A stretch of 64,000 nucleotides of DNA. It comes from Dasypus novemcinctus. Its lineage: Eukaryota; Chordata; Mammalia; Cingulata; Dasypodidae. Positions 45,000-56,779 of the stretch are shown here, one piece after another. The notes beneath the pieces were generated by a model that ran no database searches, was not told the origin of the DNA, and saw only the letters and a list, made by a program, of their open reading frames with translations. How positions within the stretch are numbered: position 1 is the first letter of the stretch; each line of letters starts with the position of its first letter. Both the position numbers and the translations under genes were made by a program. The stretch is taken from assembly GCF_030445035.2 (NCBI RefSeq), contig NC_080678.1, positions 119,665,947 through 119,729,946 of the forward strand, in the 5' to 3' direction.

Positions 45000-45434
45000 A
45001 CCTGCAAGGAGGAGGCTTGACAGATGCAGGACACTGGGAGTCTCGGGCTGCTGGAGCTTGGCTAAGTAGCACTAACACACTTGTGTTTGGGTGCCCAGGG
45101 ACACCAAGAGGGAACACATGTAGCCAGAGGCCAGGACACGAACCCCTCCTGTCCACAGACAAGGGATTTTACCCTATCCTTCTAGGCTCAGGCAGGTACC
45201 ACCTCCTCCAGGAAGCCATCTGGGACTGTATACCTAGACTCTGGAGCTGGAGGGTCAACAAAGAAATGTCTTAGGAAAGACTAAAACCAAAATATGTCTT
45301 TCTGAGGTCCAATTTAAGTCTCTTGTTCTGTCATGAAGAGTTCATGGGAGAGAATGTTCTATGAGGCAATTAACACAAAGTCCAGTCCTAGGGATGTTCA
45401 GTAAATATTCATTTCCTTAAGGGTTGGAAAGAAC
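45000..45434. other. Unique DNA with L2 trace
   Basis: Apart from the L2 word near 45205 nothing is recognised; no gene. Confidence 0.4.
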
Positions 45435-45550
45435 AGGCTTCATTATTCCCATTTTACATAGGGGGAAATTGAGTGGTCAGAAATGCCTAAGTAGCAGGCC
45501 CAAGAACATGCAGCTTGTAAGTGAAAGAGACGAGGTTCCTCTTTCTTTCT
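45435..45550 (-). repeat. MIR SINE fragment
   Basis: 'cattattcccattttacata', 'aggcccaagaacatgcagct' in reverse MIR order. Confidence 0.75.
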
Positions 45551-45611
45551 TGCTGGTCCCCTCCCAGGACCATTGGGAGAATCACACAGAAAGAGTAATC
45601 ATGACTGCAGG

Positions 45612-45850
45612 CGACAGAGAGAGAGAGAGAGATATGACAGATAGATGAGAGATAGAGAGAGAGAGATAGGGATGGATAGACATGGATAGATAGACATGGA
45701 TAGATGGATGAATGGCTAGATACAGATGATAGATAGATGATAGATATAGAGATGATAGACTGATTGATAGATATGGATGGATGGATGGATGGATGGATGG
45801 ATGGATGGATGGATGGATGGATGGATGGATGGGTAGGTAGGTAGGTAGGC
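45612..45850 (+). repeat. GATA/GATG tetranucleotide microsatellite
   Basis: (GAGA)n, then irregular GATA/GACA, then about 13 perfect GGAT units at 45776-45830 and a GTAG run to 45848. The perfect block is likely polymorphic. The minus-strand frames rich in H-P-S-I are products of this repeat. Confidence 0.95.
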
Positions 45851-45854
45851 AAAA

Positions 45855-45990
45855 AGGCTTTGGCATCAACACACTAGGGTTCTGGTCCCTGATCCACCAA
45901 CTCCAGGAAAGATGACTTTGGACAATCACTAACTCTCCATACCTCAGTTTCCTTATCTGTAAAACGGGGCTGTTAGAACTATTACTAGGG
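45855..45990 (+). repeat. MIR SINE
   Basis: 'tttggcatcaacacactagg' to 'acctcagtttccttatctgt' and 'aaaacggggctgttagaact'; nearly complete core. Confidence 0.85.
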
Positions 45991-48089
45991 CATGCTGCTA
46001 TACCAAAATTTACAGGTGTATGTAATATCACATTCTTGATGTTTCTTTCAAGAGACTTAATTCTGACCAGGAGCTTCCATCCCACCAACCCACCTTCCCT
46101 GGACCATGCTTTCCAACCTCCATCTCACTCAGCATGACTCACTTCAGCCTCCTCTCTGTCCGGGTCCCTGTAGAGACCCTCGTGGCTCAAGATTGGGTGA
46201 CCCCTGACGTTCCTGAGGTCTCCTGCTTCATGGGTGGAGGCTGAGAGCAGGTGCAGGCCTGGCATCCAGGTGCAGGGCCCAGGTCCCACGCCCAGGCCGG
46301 GCCGCTGAGCACCCCACGGACTCCTTTACGTGGGCGCCTTCTGGTCTGCCCCCTGCTCCACCCCCGGCCTCCAGAGGCTCCCCCGGGACCCCGCTCCTCT
46401 CAAAGGCCCTGCACATCACCTTACATCATCAGGTCTAAGGAGGCCAGAGAGAGCCTGGATTTCAAGCAACTTCCCAAGTCACCGATGTAAGGAAACACCA
46501 AGGTTGGTCAGCAGAATAACCAAGGTCCACATCTAAAAATTCTTCCCCACGAAACCACCTCTAAGGGTGAGGAAATAGTCAGAGGGTCTGTGAAGCCCAC
46601 CTCAGGCTGCTGTCAAGGCAAAATGAGACCCCAACAGAGGGGCTTGCCCACGGCCCTGCACACAGAAGGGGCTCCCAACCCCTTCCACCAGGCAGCATGG
46701 TAGGGGGTGAAGGGGGGCCCAGAGAGGGCAAGGGCCTTGGGGAGGATCAAACAGCAAGTCAGGCACCCAGGCACCCTGTGCAGGGCTCCTTCCCTGGCCA
46801 GAGGCCTGTGCCATAGGACAGGGGAGCCCGTGGCACGTTCCCGGGGTATCCAGTTGCCAGCCTTTTAGGCGCTGTGGGTCCCAATGAGGGTTAAAGGTAG
46901 AACCAAGTGGAGAAGTACTTTTACTTCCAGGGCTGATGACGTGGGCAGCAGAGTGGGCCAGCATTGCACGAGCTGGCACAGGGCCGGGGTGAGAAGGGCC
47001 CGTCCTCTCCTGCAAGAGGCTCCGTGCGGGCCGGAAATGGAGGGTGGACAGGGCAGCAGGGCAGGGGCTGACCTGGGAGCTGGCAGGCAGGGAATTTCCT
47101 TCTTCACAAAGAGTCCAGAGATAGGGGATGGCGCAGGGAGTCAGGAAAGCCTGGCCCGCCTCCACGGGCCTCAGCTTGCCTGTCTGGAAAGTGGGTAGAG
47201 GCCACAGAGTGAACTGGGAGACTCAAACACCTTTTCCCCTGCGAAAGAACCTTCGAGAGAATCAAGGGGTCCGTCTCCACACCCTCTAGCCAACAGATTT
47301 TGGGGAGGGGTCAGCAGTCAGGTTTCCTCTTGTCTCCCTGTCTCTTCAACTGTTCTTACTCGGGGGTTATCCGCAGCGCACCCAGGTGTGGGCCACGGAG
47401 GCCTGCTCGTCCTGCAGGATGCCCGGGACGCAGGCTGGAGGGACACACCGCGGGGGGTTCCACGCTTCACCCAAAGGCGCGTCTTTCCCAAGAGGAGCTG
47501 TCCCTCCAAGCTCCCCGACCCCCACGTCCAACCCCAGGGGCTGGACGTGGGAGGGGCTGGGAGGACCTGTTCAGGCGAGAATTCCTCACCTGGAGAGTCA
47601 AGGTTTGGAGGGAGTGCTCTGTATTCCTGGGGTTGGGACCGGGGGGGGGGGAGGCAAGAGGGTTTGGGAAGCCAGGTTTACAATGGTCCCAGGCTTGAGA
47701 GGGCTTCTCAGAGGCTGCCCCGGGCTTGGGGAAGAGGAGAGAACTTCCTGCCATACTATGCTGTAGGATGAGCTGGGGTCCGGGACTCCTCGAGACCCCC
47801 CCTCCCCCGTTTCTCCTCTCCCGGGGCATGGCAGCTGAACCTGGAAGGAGGCCAGCTAGGAAGAGCTGCTCCGTAACTAGTTCCTGGGGGGAAGGGGAGA
47901 GTTCTTTTTCTATAAAGGGAGCCTCTCCCCCGGAAGCAGCCCTCTGCCCCACTCTGCCACTTTCGTGGCCTGCTGATCGTGGTCACCGCCACGGTGCTCC
48001 CTTGCTCACCCGCCTTCAGTCGCTCCCATTGCCTGAGCCAGGTTCCCCAAGCTGGCTGACCAGAGGCGGCTTGCTCTTCGACCTTCTCC
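45991..48089. other. Unique GC-rich DNA, no gene seen
   Basis: Only weak MIR traces (about 46690-46770, reverse). A G10 run lies at about 47641. Frames of 60-187 codons on both strands overlap and show no domain. Confidence 0.4.
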
Positions 48090-48195
48090 AGGCTTCTCAT
48101 TTGGCAGCTGAGCCATCTGCGTCTCAGAGAGGCAAAGTGATTGCCCAAGGTCACACAGCAGGAGGACTTCAAGTTCGAATCCAGCTCTGGTGACA
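48090..48195 (-). repeat. MIR SINE fragment
   Basis: 'tctcagagaggcaaagtgat', 'tgcccaaggtcacacagcag', 'caagttcgaatccagctctg': a well-preserved reverse MIR. Confidence 0.9.
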
Positions 48196-49881
48196 CAGAT
48201 GGAGCTTGTGGGCTCCAGGGCCTGTCTGGGATGGACGCTTTGGAAAGTTGTGTCCCTTGACTGCACCGACACCAGCCCTGGCCTGGTCCCTGCACAGGTG
48301 GGAGAAATGGGCAGGTCAGGAAGGAGGAGGCTGAACGGCGGGCTTTGAAGGCAGCGTGGGACAGGGCGTGGAGCCCGGCTGCGCTTCAGCTGCCTCCTGA
48401 GAGAAACCCCGACTTCACGGGCAGTGAGGACGAGCGGGCGCTGCAGAGCCCAGCGCACAGCAGGGGCCCGGGCCCAGGCCCTGCAGGCGCTGGCTGCGAG
48501 TGCAGCCTTCGCCCAGCCCCCAGCCGCACGGCACCAGCCGCCACCCACGGAGAGGCTTTGCCACCCAGTCAACGGCCCCTCACCCCCTCGCCAGAAAGAA
48601 GCTGTTTTTGAGCAACAGAAACAAACATCTCCACTGGCTGTGTGTGTCGGTGACAGGAAAAGGAGCATCGCTTCAGAGAGGAAAGGGCTACCGGGCGGGC
48701 GGAGGCAGCGAGAGAAGGAGATCTGATAAGGGAGCCCTGCTCGTCTGCCGGGGACCCGAGGGGCTGAGGCACCCACTGCTGAGCTGGGGGCGGGGCCCGC
48801 GCTGGGGCCTCGGGCCACAGGGTTCCAAAGCCCTGCGAGGACGCCCTCCCCGGGCATGGGAGGTTTCCCAGGGGTGTCTGCCCTGCTCCGGGCTCTGCCC
48901 CCCATCCCAGCGTGCTCTGGATTTGGGAACTCGCCAGAGGCTCAGAGGTTGGTGGTTCCCTTGTCCCAGCTCTGTGGCCCATTTCCTGGTGGCCTTGGAC
49001 CAGCCGCTGCCGTCCTGGGCCTTGGTGACCCCATCCCGCCGAAGGGAGGTGCTGACGGATCCTGGTGGCGGCGTCAGGACGCGTCACTGGGCTGGGAGTC
49101 GGAGGCTTGGGGTCATGGGTGCACTGTGCGGTCCTGGACGAGCGGCTTTGCTAAAATGGGTGACCGAGACTGTCCCCAGCTCGGCCCTCAAAGTCCTGCA
49201 TCTCAGGAGACCTCTCCGTCCTGAGCACACCAGGGTGGCTCGTCCCCCTGTAACCCTCTGAGCTGAGACTTCCCCTGATGAGACTCCAGGGGTCCTTGGG
49301 GGCTCGTGGCACGAGCCCTCTAGGACTGCGGCACTGGGCTTGTGCTCACGGACGGCGGCCCGGCTGGACAGACGGACATAAACATGGACACCTTCCCCAG
49401 CTGTCCGGGCCACCTCCGGGACAGGCAGGCAGCATGAGCAGAGGTCAGCGGCCCAGGGCCTGGCCCTCCCAGGGTCAGGGGTGGGGGTGGGGGCTGGGAC
49501 ACTCGGTTTGGTCTGGGCCTCATCCGGGGACTCTAAGAGGCAGAGAGCGCAGGAACGGGCCTTCCGGGGAAGGCAGCCGTCTAAGCAAAGGCTGGGCAGC
49601 AGATTGTGAGGAGAGCAGTGCGGGGCCCTGCGGCTAGACCGTGGAGCCCCTGCTGCCCCGGGGACTCGCAGCTGAATTTCTCAATCTACTGCCTCGCTTT
49701 GCGCGGTCCCCTGGCTGCCTCCGCTGCCAAATGATTCACACCAAAACAAACACATTAAGAAGAAAAACGCAACAGACAACCAGAGGAGATTTTTGTTTTT
49801 GCTCACTGAAGATGGGCCTTGCGTAGACATTAAAAATCCCCCAACGGGCCCTCTAAAAGCGGATGCCGAGGTCCGCTGGGC
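48196..49881. other. Unique GC-rich DNA, no gene seen
   Basis: Includes the longest non-repeat frame of the window (299 codons, minus strand, 48006-48905), which crosses a MIR and opposes a 253-codon plus-strand frame, so is not credible as a gene. 49725-49850 is AT-richer with no repeat recognised. Confidence 0.4.
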
Positions 49882-50310
49882 TGAGTTGAGCAGCGGCCCC
49901 CCAAATTCCTGACCGCCCAGAACCTCTGCACGTGACCATATTTGGCGATCAGGTCGTTGCAGATCTAATTAGCCCACTTACTCGGGAAGTCAGGCCGCGG
50001 CAGGGTGGCCCTAAATCCACTGGCGGGGGTCCCTCTAAGAAGGCCACGGGCAGACCCACCCCGGGGGAGGGCCGGGCGCTGGCAGGGCAGAGAGGGCCGT
50101 GCCACAGCGCCAGCGAAGGAGCGCCGAGCACTGCCAGCACCCACTGGGAGCCGGGAGAGGCGAGGAAGGACCCTGGGCTGTCAGAGGGAGCGAGGTGCTA
50201 CCCACCTCTTGGTTTTGGACCTCTGGCCTCCAGGAAGGTGAGGGAACAGATTTCTGGTATGTTGCACCATCACTTCGTTGTACTACGGCAGCCCCAGGAA
50301 ACGCGATCGC
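49882..50310 (+). mobile_element. MaLR-type LTR (MST/MLT1-like)
   Basis: 'cccccaaattcctgaccgcc', 'gtgaccatatttggcgatca', 'ggtcgttgcagatctaatta', 'ttggttttggacctctggcc', 'tccaggaaggtgagggaaca', 'cttcgttgtactacggcagc' in the order of MaLR LTRs. Unusually GC-rich inside (50000-50180), probably by local drift. Confidence 0.85.
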
Positions 50311-51050
50311 CCTCCTTGCCGCCCCCGGCTCCCAGCAGGGACCAACCACCCCAGAGGGCCGGACTAGAGCTGGGTGGAGAGGACCAGGCCCCGCACACTT
50401 GCCTGGTGCTGGCCACCTGCCAACCTCTGCCCACTCAAAGCACCACACCCACCAACCACCTCGGGGTTGAGTTTCGTGTACCCAAGGGGTCTCGTCCCCA
50501 GGCCTCACGCTTCCTTGCTGGGCTGCCCTGAACAAGGCACTTACCCTCTCTGAGCCACCTGGTCTGCTAAAGGAAGGTCACAGGATAATGCCTGGGGCTG
50601 CCTGCGGGAGGTGGGGAGCTCAGAAAGGTGAAGGGCTTCCTCTAGACCCCACAAATCCCCAGCAGAAGGGCAGCTGGAGGGCAGGTGAGAGAGCCAGCCC
50701 CGTTTCTGCGTTCTGTGCTGAAAGCTCTGACCCCAGGAGGGAAGGGCTGCGGCGTGCGCGGGCAGGGGGAATAGCAGTGAACACCAGGGCTCTCTCTCCA
50801 AGCATCTGCTAATGCCTCCTGCCCTGCTAGGCAGGCACGCGGGACTCTGCCTCCACCCACCCCCCCGCACGCAAGCCCCCACACCACACACAGCCTTCCT
50901 TGCCTGTTCTCTACGTACTCACTTTATGAGGACAGCCTTGCTGTGCCCATATCATTACCCAATACACTGAGACTCAGAGAGGTGTGGCTTGCCCCACACC
51001 CCACCTCACACGGCAGAGCAAGTGCTGGAACCCGGGTCTGACAAGCTCTG
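50311..51050. other. Unique DNA with two MIR fragments
   Basis: MIR plus strand at about 50515-50600 ('cttaccctctctgagccacc') and reverse at about 50915-51045 ('cactgagactcagagaggtg', 'gagcaagtgctggaacccgg'). No gene supported. Confidence 0.5.
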
Positions 51051-51544
51051 CGCCCCTTCCCTTGTGCTCAAAGGAACCTGAAACCAAATGCCCCCCAGGG
51101 TGGCTGAGCAGAGCCGTGGCATGATTTGAGGGGGGCTTTGGCCCTGGGAAGCTGCACTGGGGGCCCTGAGCCTGGGGACGGGGTGGGGGGCCAACCAGGA
51201 GGCAACGGTCAAGGTGCAGGCAGTGGGGGTGGGGGGCCGAGGGGAGGCGGGCAGGGGGGCGCTGGAGGTCAGAGGACCTCAGATCTCAGCCTCTGCTGGG
51301 CCGTGGGCCAGAGGTGGAGAGAGCACGAGAGGAGGAAGCGGCCAGGGCGAGCTCACGGGCAGTCTGCACTCAGCAGGTCTTCCAAGCTGGTGGGTCCCCC
51401 GGCATCCCCGGGCCCCCACCCCAGACGGGGAGGCCTCCTGGTGGGCCGTGACCTCCGCCGGCCGGCACGGCCGAGCCCCGGAGCCCGCTGGGAGCCCTGC
51501 CCGCACGCCCCGCTGCCTTTTCCCAGGCTGACTTCCCCACGCCA
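51051..51544. other. Unique GC-rich DNA, no gene seen
   Basis: G-rich (51180-51260). No exon or repeat recognised. Confidence 0.4.
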
Positions 51545-51870
51545 GACTGATGAGCAACGTAATAAAGGGGCCAATCGCATTATTCCTGAATGCATTTTAA
51601 TAAAAATCAAATAAAAGCAATTATGGGAATTTTCAAGAGGATCACCTCTCCTCCTTTCCCCGAGGTAGGAAACGGAATGAATTCAGGAAATCATTAAAAT
51701 CAGAAACCCGAGCTGTGTGCCACTGCCGCGCTGGCGGCTGCCACACAAAGACAGCAGGGAAACCCGGTCCCCGGAGGCAGCGCGGGCGCTTTTCTTTAGC
51801 GCTTTGAGTGGAAATTCCACCTATGGGTGAAGAAGGGTAATTAAGGGTCAGGAGGGAGCCTTTGAGTCCA
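51545..51870. promoter_or_regulatory. Candidate conserved non-coding element
   Basis: An abrupt AT-rich island in GC-rich DNA, not resembling any repeat I know: 'aatgcattttaataaaaatc', 'aattatgggaattttcaaga', 'aggaaatcattaaaatcaga', 'cgctttgagtggaaattcca', 'gtaattaagggtcaggaggg'. Homeodomain-type ATTA/TAAT cores are frequent. Regulatory role is inference. Confidence 0.35.
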
Positions 51871-53859
51871 GGCTGCTTTCTCTCCTCCAGTGCAAACTTC
51901 CCAGCTTCAAAGGGCCTCCGACTCCCCTCGTGCGCGCTCTCCAGCCCGGCATCGCCACGCCCTGGAGGGGAGGGTGGGCTCGGAGCTCGGGAGAGGGTCC
52001 CCAAATAAACCCTGCTGTCCCCCCTGCATTGGGCCTGCAAATCTCTCAGCCCGATTGGAGGCCAGGGCGCCGGGGGTGGGTGCAGAGAAGCGTCCCTGAG
52101 GGGCCATGGGCACCCGTTCCTCTCCCCAGCATGCCCAAGGGGCACAGGCCCTGTGGTCTGCAATGGCCTGCCCCTCCCAGTCACTCTCATCCCACCAGTT
52201 CCTGCTCAACAGGGGCAGGTCCCCCAGCTGGTGGAGGAGAGCCGGGCCCAGAGCTCGGCTCACCTGGGCTGCGGGGCGGCCCACGCTCTGTGGTTCAGGG
52301 GGTCTGGACACAGCGCGCAGCTTGGCCTCCGGTGGTTTCCTACTACAAGCCCGAACCTTCCCAGCTGCCACTTCTGGGCTCCGCTGGGCCCCGGCACCAC
52401 CGCGTCCAAACACCGTGAGGCCCGCATGCCCCCGCCCCGCGCAGACTAGGGGCTGAGCTTCAGCAAGATGACGCCACCTGCCCCCAGCCCCACAGCTAGA
52501 AAGCAGGGGACCCTGGCTGCCGCGCAGAGCCATGGGAGTCCGGACAAGTGGTTCTGCTGCCTGTGCCACTGTGCCAGCCCCCCTGCAGAGGGATCTCCCG
52601 GGCTGGATTTGGGCCCTGGGAGGAGAGACAGGACCCTTCCCTTCCTGGGCCTCCCACTCCCACACTGGCTAATAACCCATGACCCTCCTCCCACCCAAAC
52701 ACTGATGGCAACTGGGAAAGGAACCCTTCCATCTGGACATCCATAAGATCATCTCCCTCAAGCTAGAGGGGCCCCGATTCTCAGATAAGGAAAATGGAGG
52801 GCAGGAGCAGGAAAGCTGGCAGCCCCGGATCCTGGGTTCCAGTCCCGAGCCTGGGAGGCAGAGGCCGCACTGACTTTGTGGCAACTCCCTTCACCTCTCC
52901 AGAGTGTGAGCATTCGCACACGTGTGTGCATGTGCTGCTGTGCGTGTATTTATGCATGCGTGCGTGAGTGCCGGGGGAGGGGTGATCGGTGCCCTGGGGT
53001 CACTCTGGTTCAGGCATTTGAGTCTTTGGCGCTGTCCCACATTGACTCTCAGAGAGCAAACCGGCCTGTCCAGAAGGGGGAGCTGAAAGCAGGAAAGGGA
53101 GGTGCCCCTGCCTGCAGGGCGGGGCCCGTGTGCACACGCATGTGTAAGCATGTGTGTGAACACCTGCCCTCCTGCGACCACGTCCACCGCTGGCACACCC
53201 ACTCACCTGCACACGTGTCTTGCCCACACACACACAGCACAGCAGATGGGTAAATACAGCCCCAAGCCCCCAGGCAGTCGCCTCCCAGCCCTGCTTCCAA
53301 ATCCCCAGTCCCCACATGCCCTGGAGCAAAGGGCTGGGGTCCTTCCCACCCCAAGCTCCTGAGGGTCTGCACCCATGATTTCCACGAGGGGCTGTCCATC
53401 CGTTGTCACCTGCTACCTTGGGCACTCAAGAGCATGTGCTGCAGTCAACAGCCAGCTACACCTGGGACCTGGGAGTCAAGCTGCACAGGAGGGCACTTCC
53501 AACCCCACCGAGGGCAAGGGCAAGTGGGTCGCAGCGGGCCTCCCAGGAAACGAAAGCTGTAGCTGGACCTGGAAGAAGGAGCTGGTGGCACAAGGGGGGA
53601 GAGGGCACTGCAGGAGGGACAGCGCGAGCAGCAGTGTGCCGACACGCCTCCTTGGGCGGGCGCCCAGCTGCCCGCCGGGCTCCTGCCCGCTCCTGCTGGC
53701 CGGCCCAGGAAGAAGTGTCCTGTTTCACGGCATTCGCTGGAGCAAGGAGGCAGAACTGGGGCACCGCGCTGGAAGGAAGCCCCGAGTGTGCTACCCAGCA
53801 GGGAAGGTGCACGTGGGGTGCAAGTTGCAGCTTAAAAGTTCTCGTCTTCCCCTCAAGAA
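51871..53859. other. Unique GC-rich DNA with MIR traces and TG/CA tracts
   Basis: Weak reverse MIR at about 52455-52520 and MIR pieces at 52745-52900. Irregular TG/CA-rich tracts at 52910-52980 and 53125-53245. Long frames on both strands (up to 252 codons) have no domain. Confidence 0.4.
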
Positions 53860-54105
53860 GGCAGAATATAATTGAATGCCTCAAAAGTGCAGTGAGCCCA
53901 GGAACGGTGTAATTAACAAAATCCTGGTCGTGGTTCCGTCTAGGAAGCAGGGAACAGAAGGGCGGGAGCGTTACTCGTGACCGGAAGGTTCAAATTGTTA
54001 CGCGGAGTGGTTCATTTTAATATGTTTCATAGCTTACAAATGGTCTTTTATATGTATTAAATATAATCTCATAAAATTTTAATTGTGTTTATATCCAGGT
54101 TTACA
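53860..54105. promoter_or_regulatory. Candidate conserved non-coding element
   Basis: A second sharp AT-rich island: 'gcagaatataattgaatgcc', 'ggtgtaattaacaaaatcct', 'ttaatatgtttcatagctta', 'ttttaattgtgtttatatcc'. No repeat match that I recognise, and flanks are strongly GC-rich. Function unknown. Confidence 0.35.
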
Positions 54106-54354
54106 GGGCTGTTCCGAGGCCGAGCTGGCTGGGACGGCCCTGGTGATTGCCTGAGCCCGGAGCCCCACTGCGGCCAGCGGAGGGGCTTGGGTGTTGTCCA
54201 GCTGCTGGGCCCACGGCGGACTCCGGTCATTTCCGGAACAAGGCAGGACATAGGTGGGAAGGAAATGAACGCCCGGCCTGCCTGCTGCCCAGCCTGGGGC
54301 ACGTCCGTCCCCATCTGGGGGTCTCAGGGAGGGTTCTCAGTGGGTTGGAGTCCC
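54106..54354. other. Unique GC-rich DNA
   Basis: Nothing recognised. Confidence 0.4.
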
Positions 54355-54475
54355 AAGTCCACCACGTGCTGGCAGTGACATGACTCAGTCTCCCTATCTG
54401 TGAAATGGGACTGATAAGAGAGCTGCTGTGAGGAGAGGAGGACCGTAGAGCAGGCCCCATAGACGTCGGCTAAAA
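54355..54475 (+). repeat. MIR SINE fragment
   Basis: 'actcagtctccctatctgtg', 'aaatgggactgataagagag', 'ctgctgtgaggagaggagga'. Confidence 0.75.
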
Positions 54476-54949
54476 ATAAGTCACCCAAACAAAGAACCCC
54501 CGTGGACACCGGGCAGGACGGGAGGTGGCAAGATCTGCATTCCAGACCTGGCTCCAGCACTCCCGGCCCGGAAGCCTCTGGAGTCCCTTCGCCCTGGCTT
54601 CACCCCACTCCTGGGTAAAAACGGGAACCCCAGGCCCGGGCCCAGCCGCCAGAGGCCCCGTGGAGAGGAGAGCGCCGTCGGGGAGAGAGGGAACGGGAAG
54701 GTTCCGGCAAAGGAGAGCCCTGGGAACGCCAGGGTCAGTAACCGAGGCTGTAATCCCCCGAGCCGCCCCCGGCCAGGGGTAAACCCGGATCTGCCCCTTG
54801 GCGGGTGGGGGAGGCCCTGGGGCTGCTCAGGACAGCCCTAAGCTCAGGCCAGCCGGGGCTGGGTCCTGCTCTGGGTTAGGGGCCTGGGGGTGGGGGTGGG
54901 GTGGGGTAGCGCGGATCAAAGGAGGAGAGAATTAGCATCACAGTGAGCC
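54476..54949. other. Unique GC-rich DNA
   Basis: No gene or repeat recognised. Confidence 0.4.
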
Positions 54950-55470
54950 CGGATTAATTGGCTCCGCTCTTCCTGCGGTCCCTTCCGCTGCCCCGGGAGC
55001 CCGCCGGCGTTGGGGGAAGGGGCACCTTCCGCCCGCCGGCCCCTCGCGCACACCTGAGGCCCAGTTCCCGGCGGAGGAGCCTGGGGTGCGGCCCACGGGA
55101 CAGAGCGGACGGCTCCGCACCCTTTCGGGAGCCCGAAGGGATGCCCCTGGAGATGCCGAGGGGTGTCCCGGCGGCTGGGCGGCGTGGGCCTCGGGGATAC
55201 CCCCGGCGCGGTTTTGGGGCCCCAGGAGCAAGGGTCCGAGTGCGCGCGTGTAGGGAGGAGCAGAGCAGTCCAGGGCTGGGGCGCGCCCGCGTGTCATCTG
55301 TCCACTCCGCGTGGGGAGGGCGCGGGAGCCTGAGGCCCACGTGTGCTCCGTGTGGGTGGGGGGCGCTGTGCACTCGGGCGCACGCGCTGGTGACCCCGTG
55401 ACCAAGCGTGTGTGTGAGCCCCGCGTGCGCCTGCCGGCGTGGGCCTGGGGTCTGCGGGTTTGTGGGCGCT
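54950..55470. promoter_or_regulatory. CpG-rich block, candidate CpG island
   Basis: The densest CG dinucleotides in the window over about 500 bp (for example 'ccccggcgcggttttggggc', 'ggggcgcgcccgcgtgtcat'). A CpG island usually marks a promoter or a regulatory element, but no first exon or coding frame can be supported here. The frames on both strands (up to 199 codons) reflect composition. Confidence 0.45.
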
Positions 55471-56169
55471 CGTGCAGACAGAGGACTAGGATGGGGGTCC
55501 TGGAGTGACCCCAGAACTCTGGAAGGAGCAGGGGCACAGGGTAAGGGGGACCCCCACTTCTAATATTCTAGACCACCAACCCCAGGCTGCCCAGCCCCTC
55601 AGCCCTAGCCTTCCGGTCAGGGAACAGCCACGGGGCCATCCGGCTCAGCCTCTCCGTGCCTCAGTGTCCTCGTTTGGCATAAAGCGTACTTGGAGAGAGG
55701 TGGGAGGGTTACACTGGCTAATGTAAGGGAAGCGGTATCCGTCAGGCAGCCCTGGCAGGTGGGGGAGATGGAAACCCGCAAAGTGCTCGCTAGAACAGCT
55801 CTTGCTCCTGGGACGGCGGACGGGGAGGGGAGGAGAGTCGCGGGGACCAGGGCGCACGCCGCCAGCCCCAGGGCCAGCCCAGGAGCTGTCCTTGCACATG
55901 CCCGGGAGGAAGGCTGTGTCTACGCCAGCAGAGCTGGGCAGCCGTGGGCAGTGCCAGGAAAACGGCGCATGTGGTGCTGGAGGAGTCACGAGGCCCAGCC
56001 TGGGAGGACTTGGCAGGGCCGGGCTCACTGGCCGCACAGGCGAGCTCCTCCCCTGCCCCTCCCCTTCCCGCTGCCCAGCCCCCCTCCTGGCTCCCCGCCA
56101 CCGACCTCCTGCGGCAGGCGAGCCAGGCACCCCCCCTCCCCAGCCCTGCCCCGGCCAGGCTTGCAAGGT
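55471..56169. other. Unique GC-rich DNA with a MIR
   Basis: MIR plus strand at about 55645-55740 ('cctctccgtgcctcagtgtc'). Nothing else recognised. Confidence 0.45.
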
Positions 56170-56280
56170 CCCCTTGTCAACGCCCATTCTGCAGATGGGG
56201 AAACGGAGGCCTGAGAAATGCAGGGAGGTGCCCCAGAAGCAGCGCTGGAGACAGGAGCTGGGACTCGGAACCCCAGCCCC
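56170..56280 (-). repeat. MIR SINE fragment
   Basis: 'ccattctgcagatggggaaa' and 'cggaggcctgagaaatgcag' are the reverse MIR core. Confidence 0.8.
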
Positions 56281-56479
56281 CTTAGAGAAAAGTGAAAATG
56301 ACAGCCGGGCCCCTCCAGCAGTCAGGGGGCTCCAGGCCCCCACCAGCCCCGGGTCTGTACTGGCTGCTGAAGCCCCTGAAACACAGGCTGGAGGGCCAAC
56401 AATCCTTCCCCGCATTCACATCTCCATCTCGGCACCGTCCCGCCCACCGTGGCCTGGGTGGACCCCAACGCAGCCCTCC

Positions 56480-56625
56480 CACCTCTCCCCCTTCACTCCT
56501 GCTGCTCCCGCTGTCTTGTCCATTCTGGTCCCAATCCTCCTCAACCATCAGTGCCCACCGCAAAAGCCGCCTCTTCCATGAAGCGTTCTCTGATTGCCTC
56601 ACCCCTTAGTGACTTCTGAGTCTCC
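56480..56625 (+). repeat. L2 LINE fragment
   Basis: 'aaaagccgcctcttccatga' and 'agcgttctctgattgcctca' are L2 3' words (cctcctccaggaagccttccctgatt). Confidence 0.65.
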
Positions 56626-56779
56626 TGCCTCAGGGGACAGACCAGGAACTTCTTGGTATACTCCCAGGGCAAGGGGACCCACAGGCCGGGGTGCCCCACT
56701 GGCTCACACATACACACACCACTCCATGAGTCCCTACGGAGCCCATACCACGGCCACATAACCTATTGTTCAGCAGCGC

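Noticed and set aside
45582-46088. Frame rich in His-Pro-Ser-Ile repeats
   Set aside because: A direct translation of the GGAT microsatellite and a MIR.
48006-48905. 299-codon minus-strand frame
   Set aside because: Crosses a MIR, opposes another long frame on the plus strand, and has no domain; expected in GC-rich DNA.
51907-52665. 252-codon minus-strand frame
   Set aside because: No recognisable domain or splice structure; GC-rich chance frame.
55645-56581. 256-codon minus-strand and 259-codon plus-strand frames on the same DNA
   Set aside because: Mutually overlapping on opposite strands, crossing MIR sequence, with low-complexity composition.
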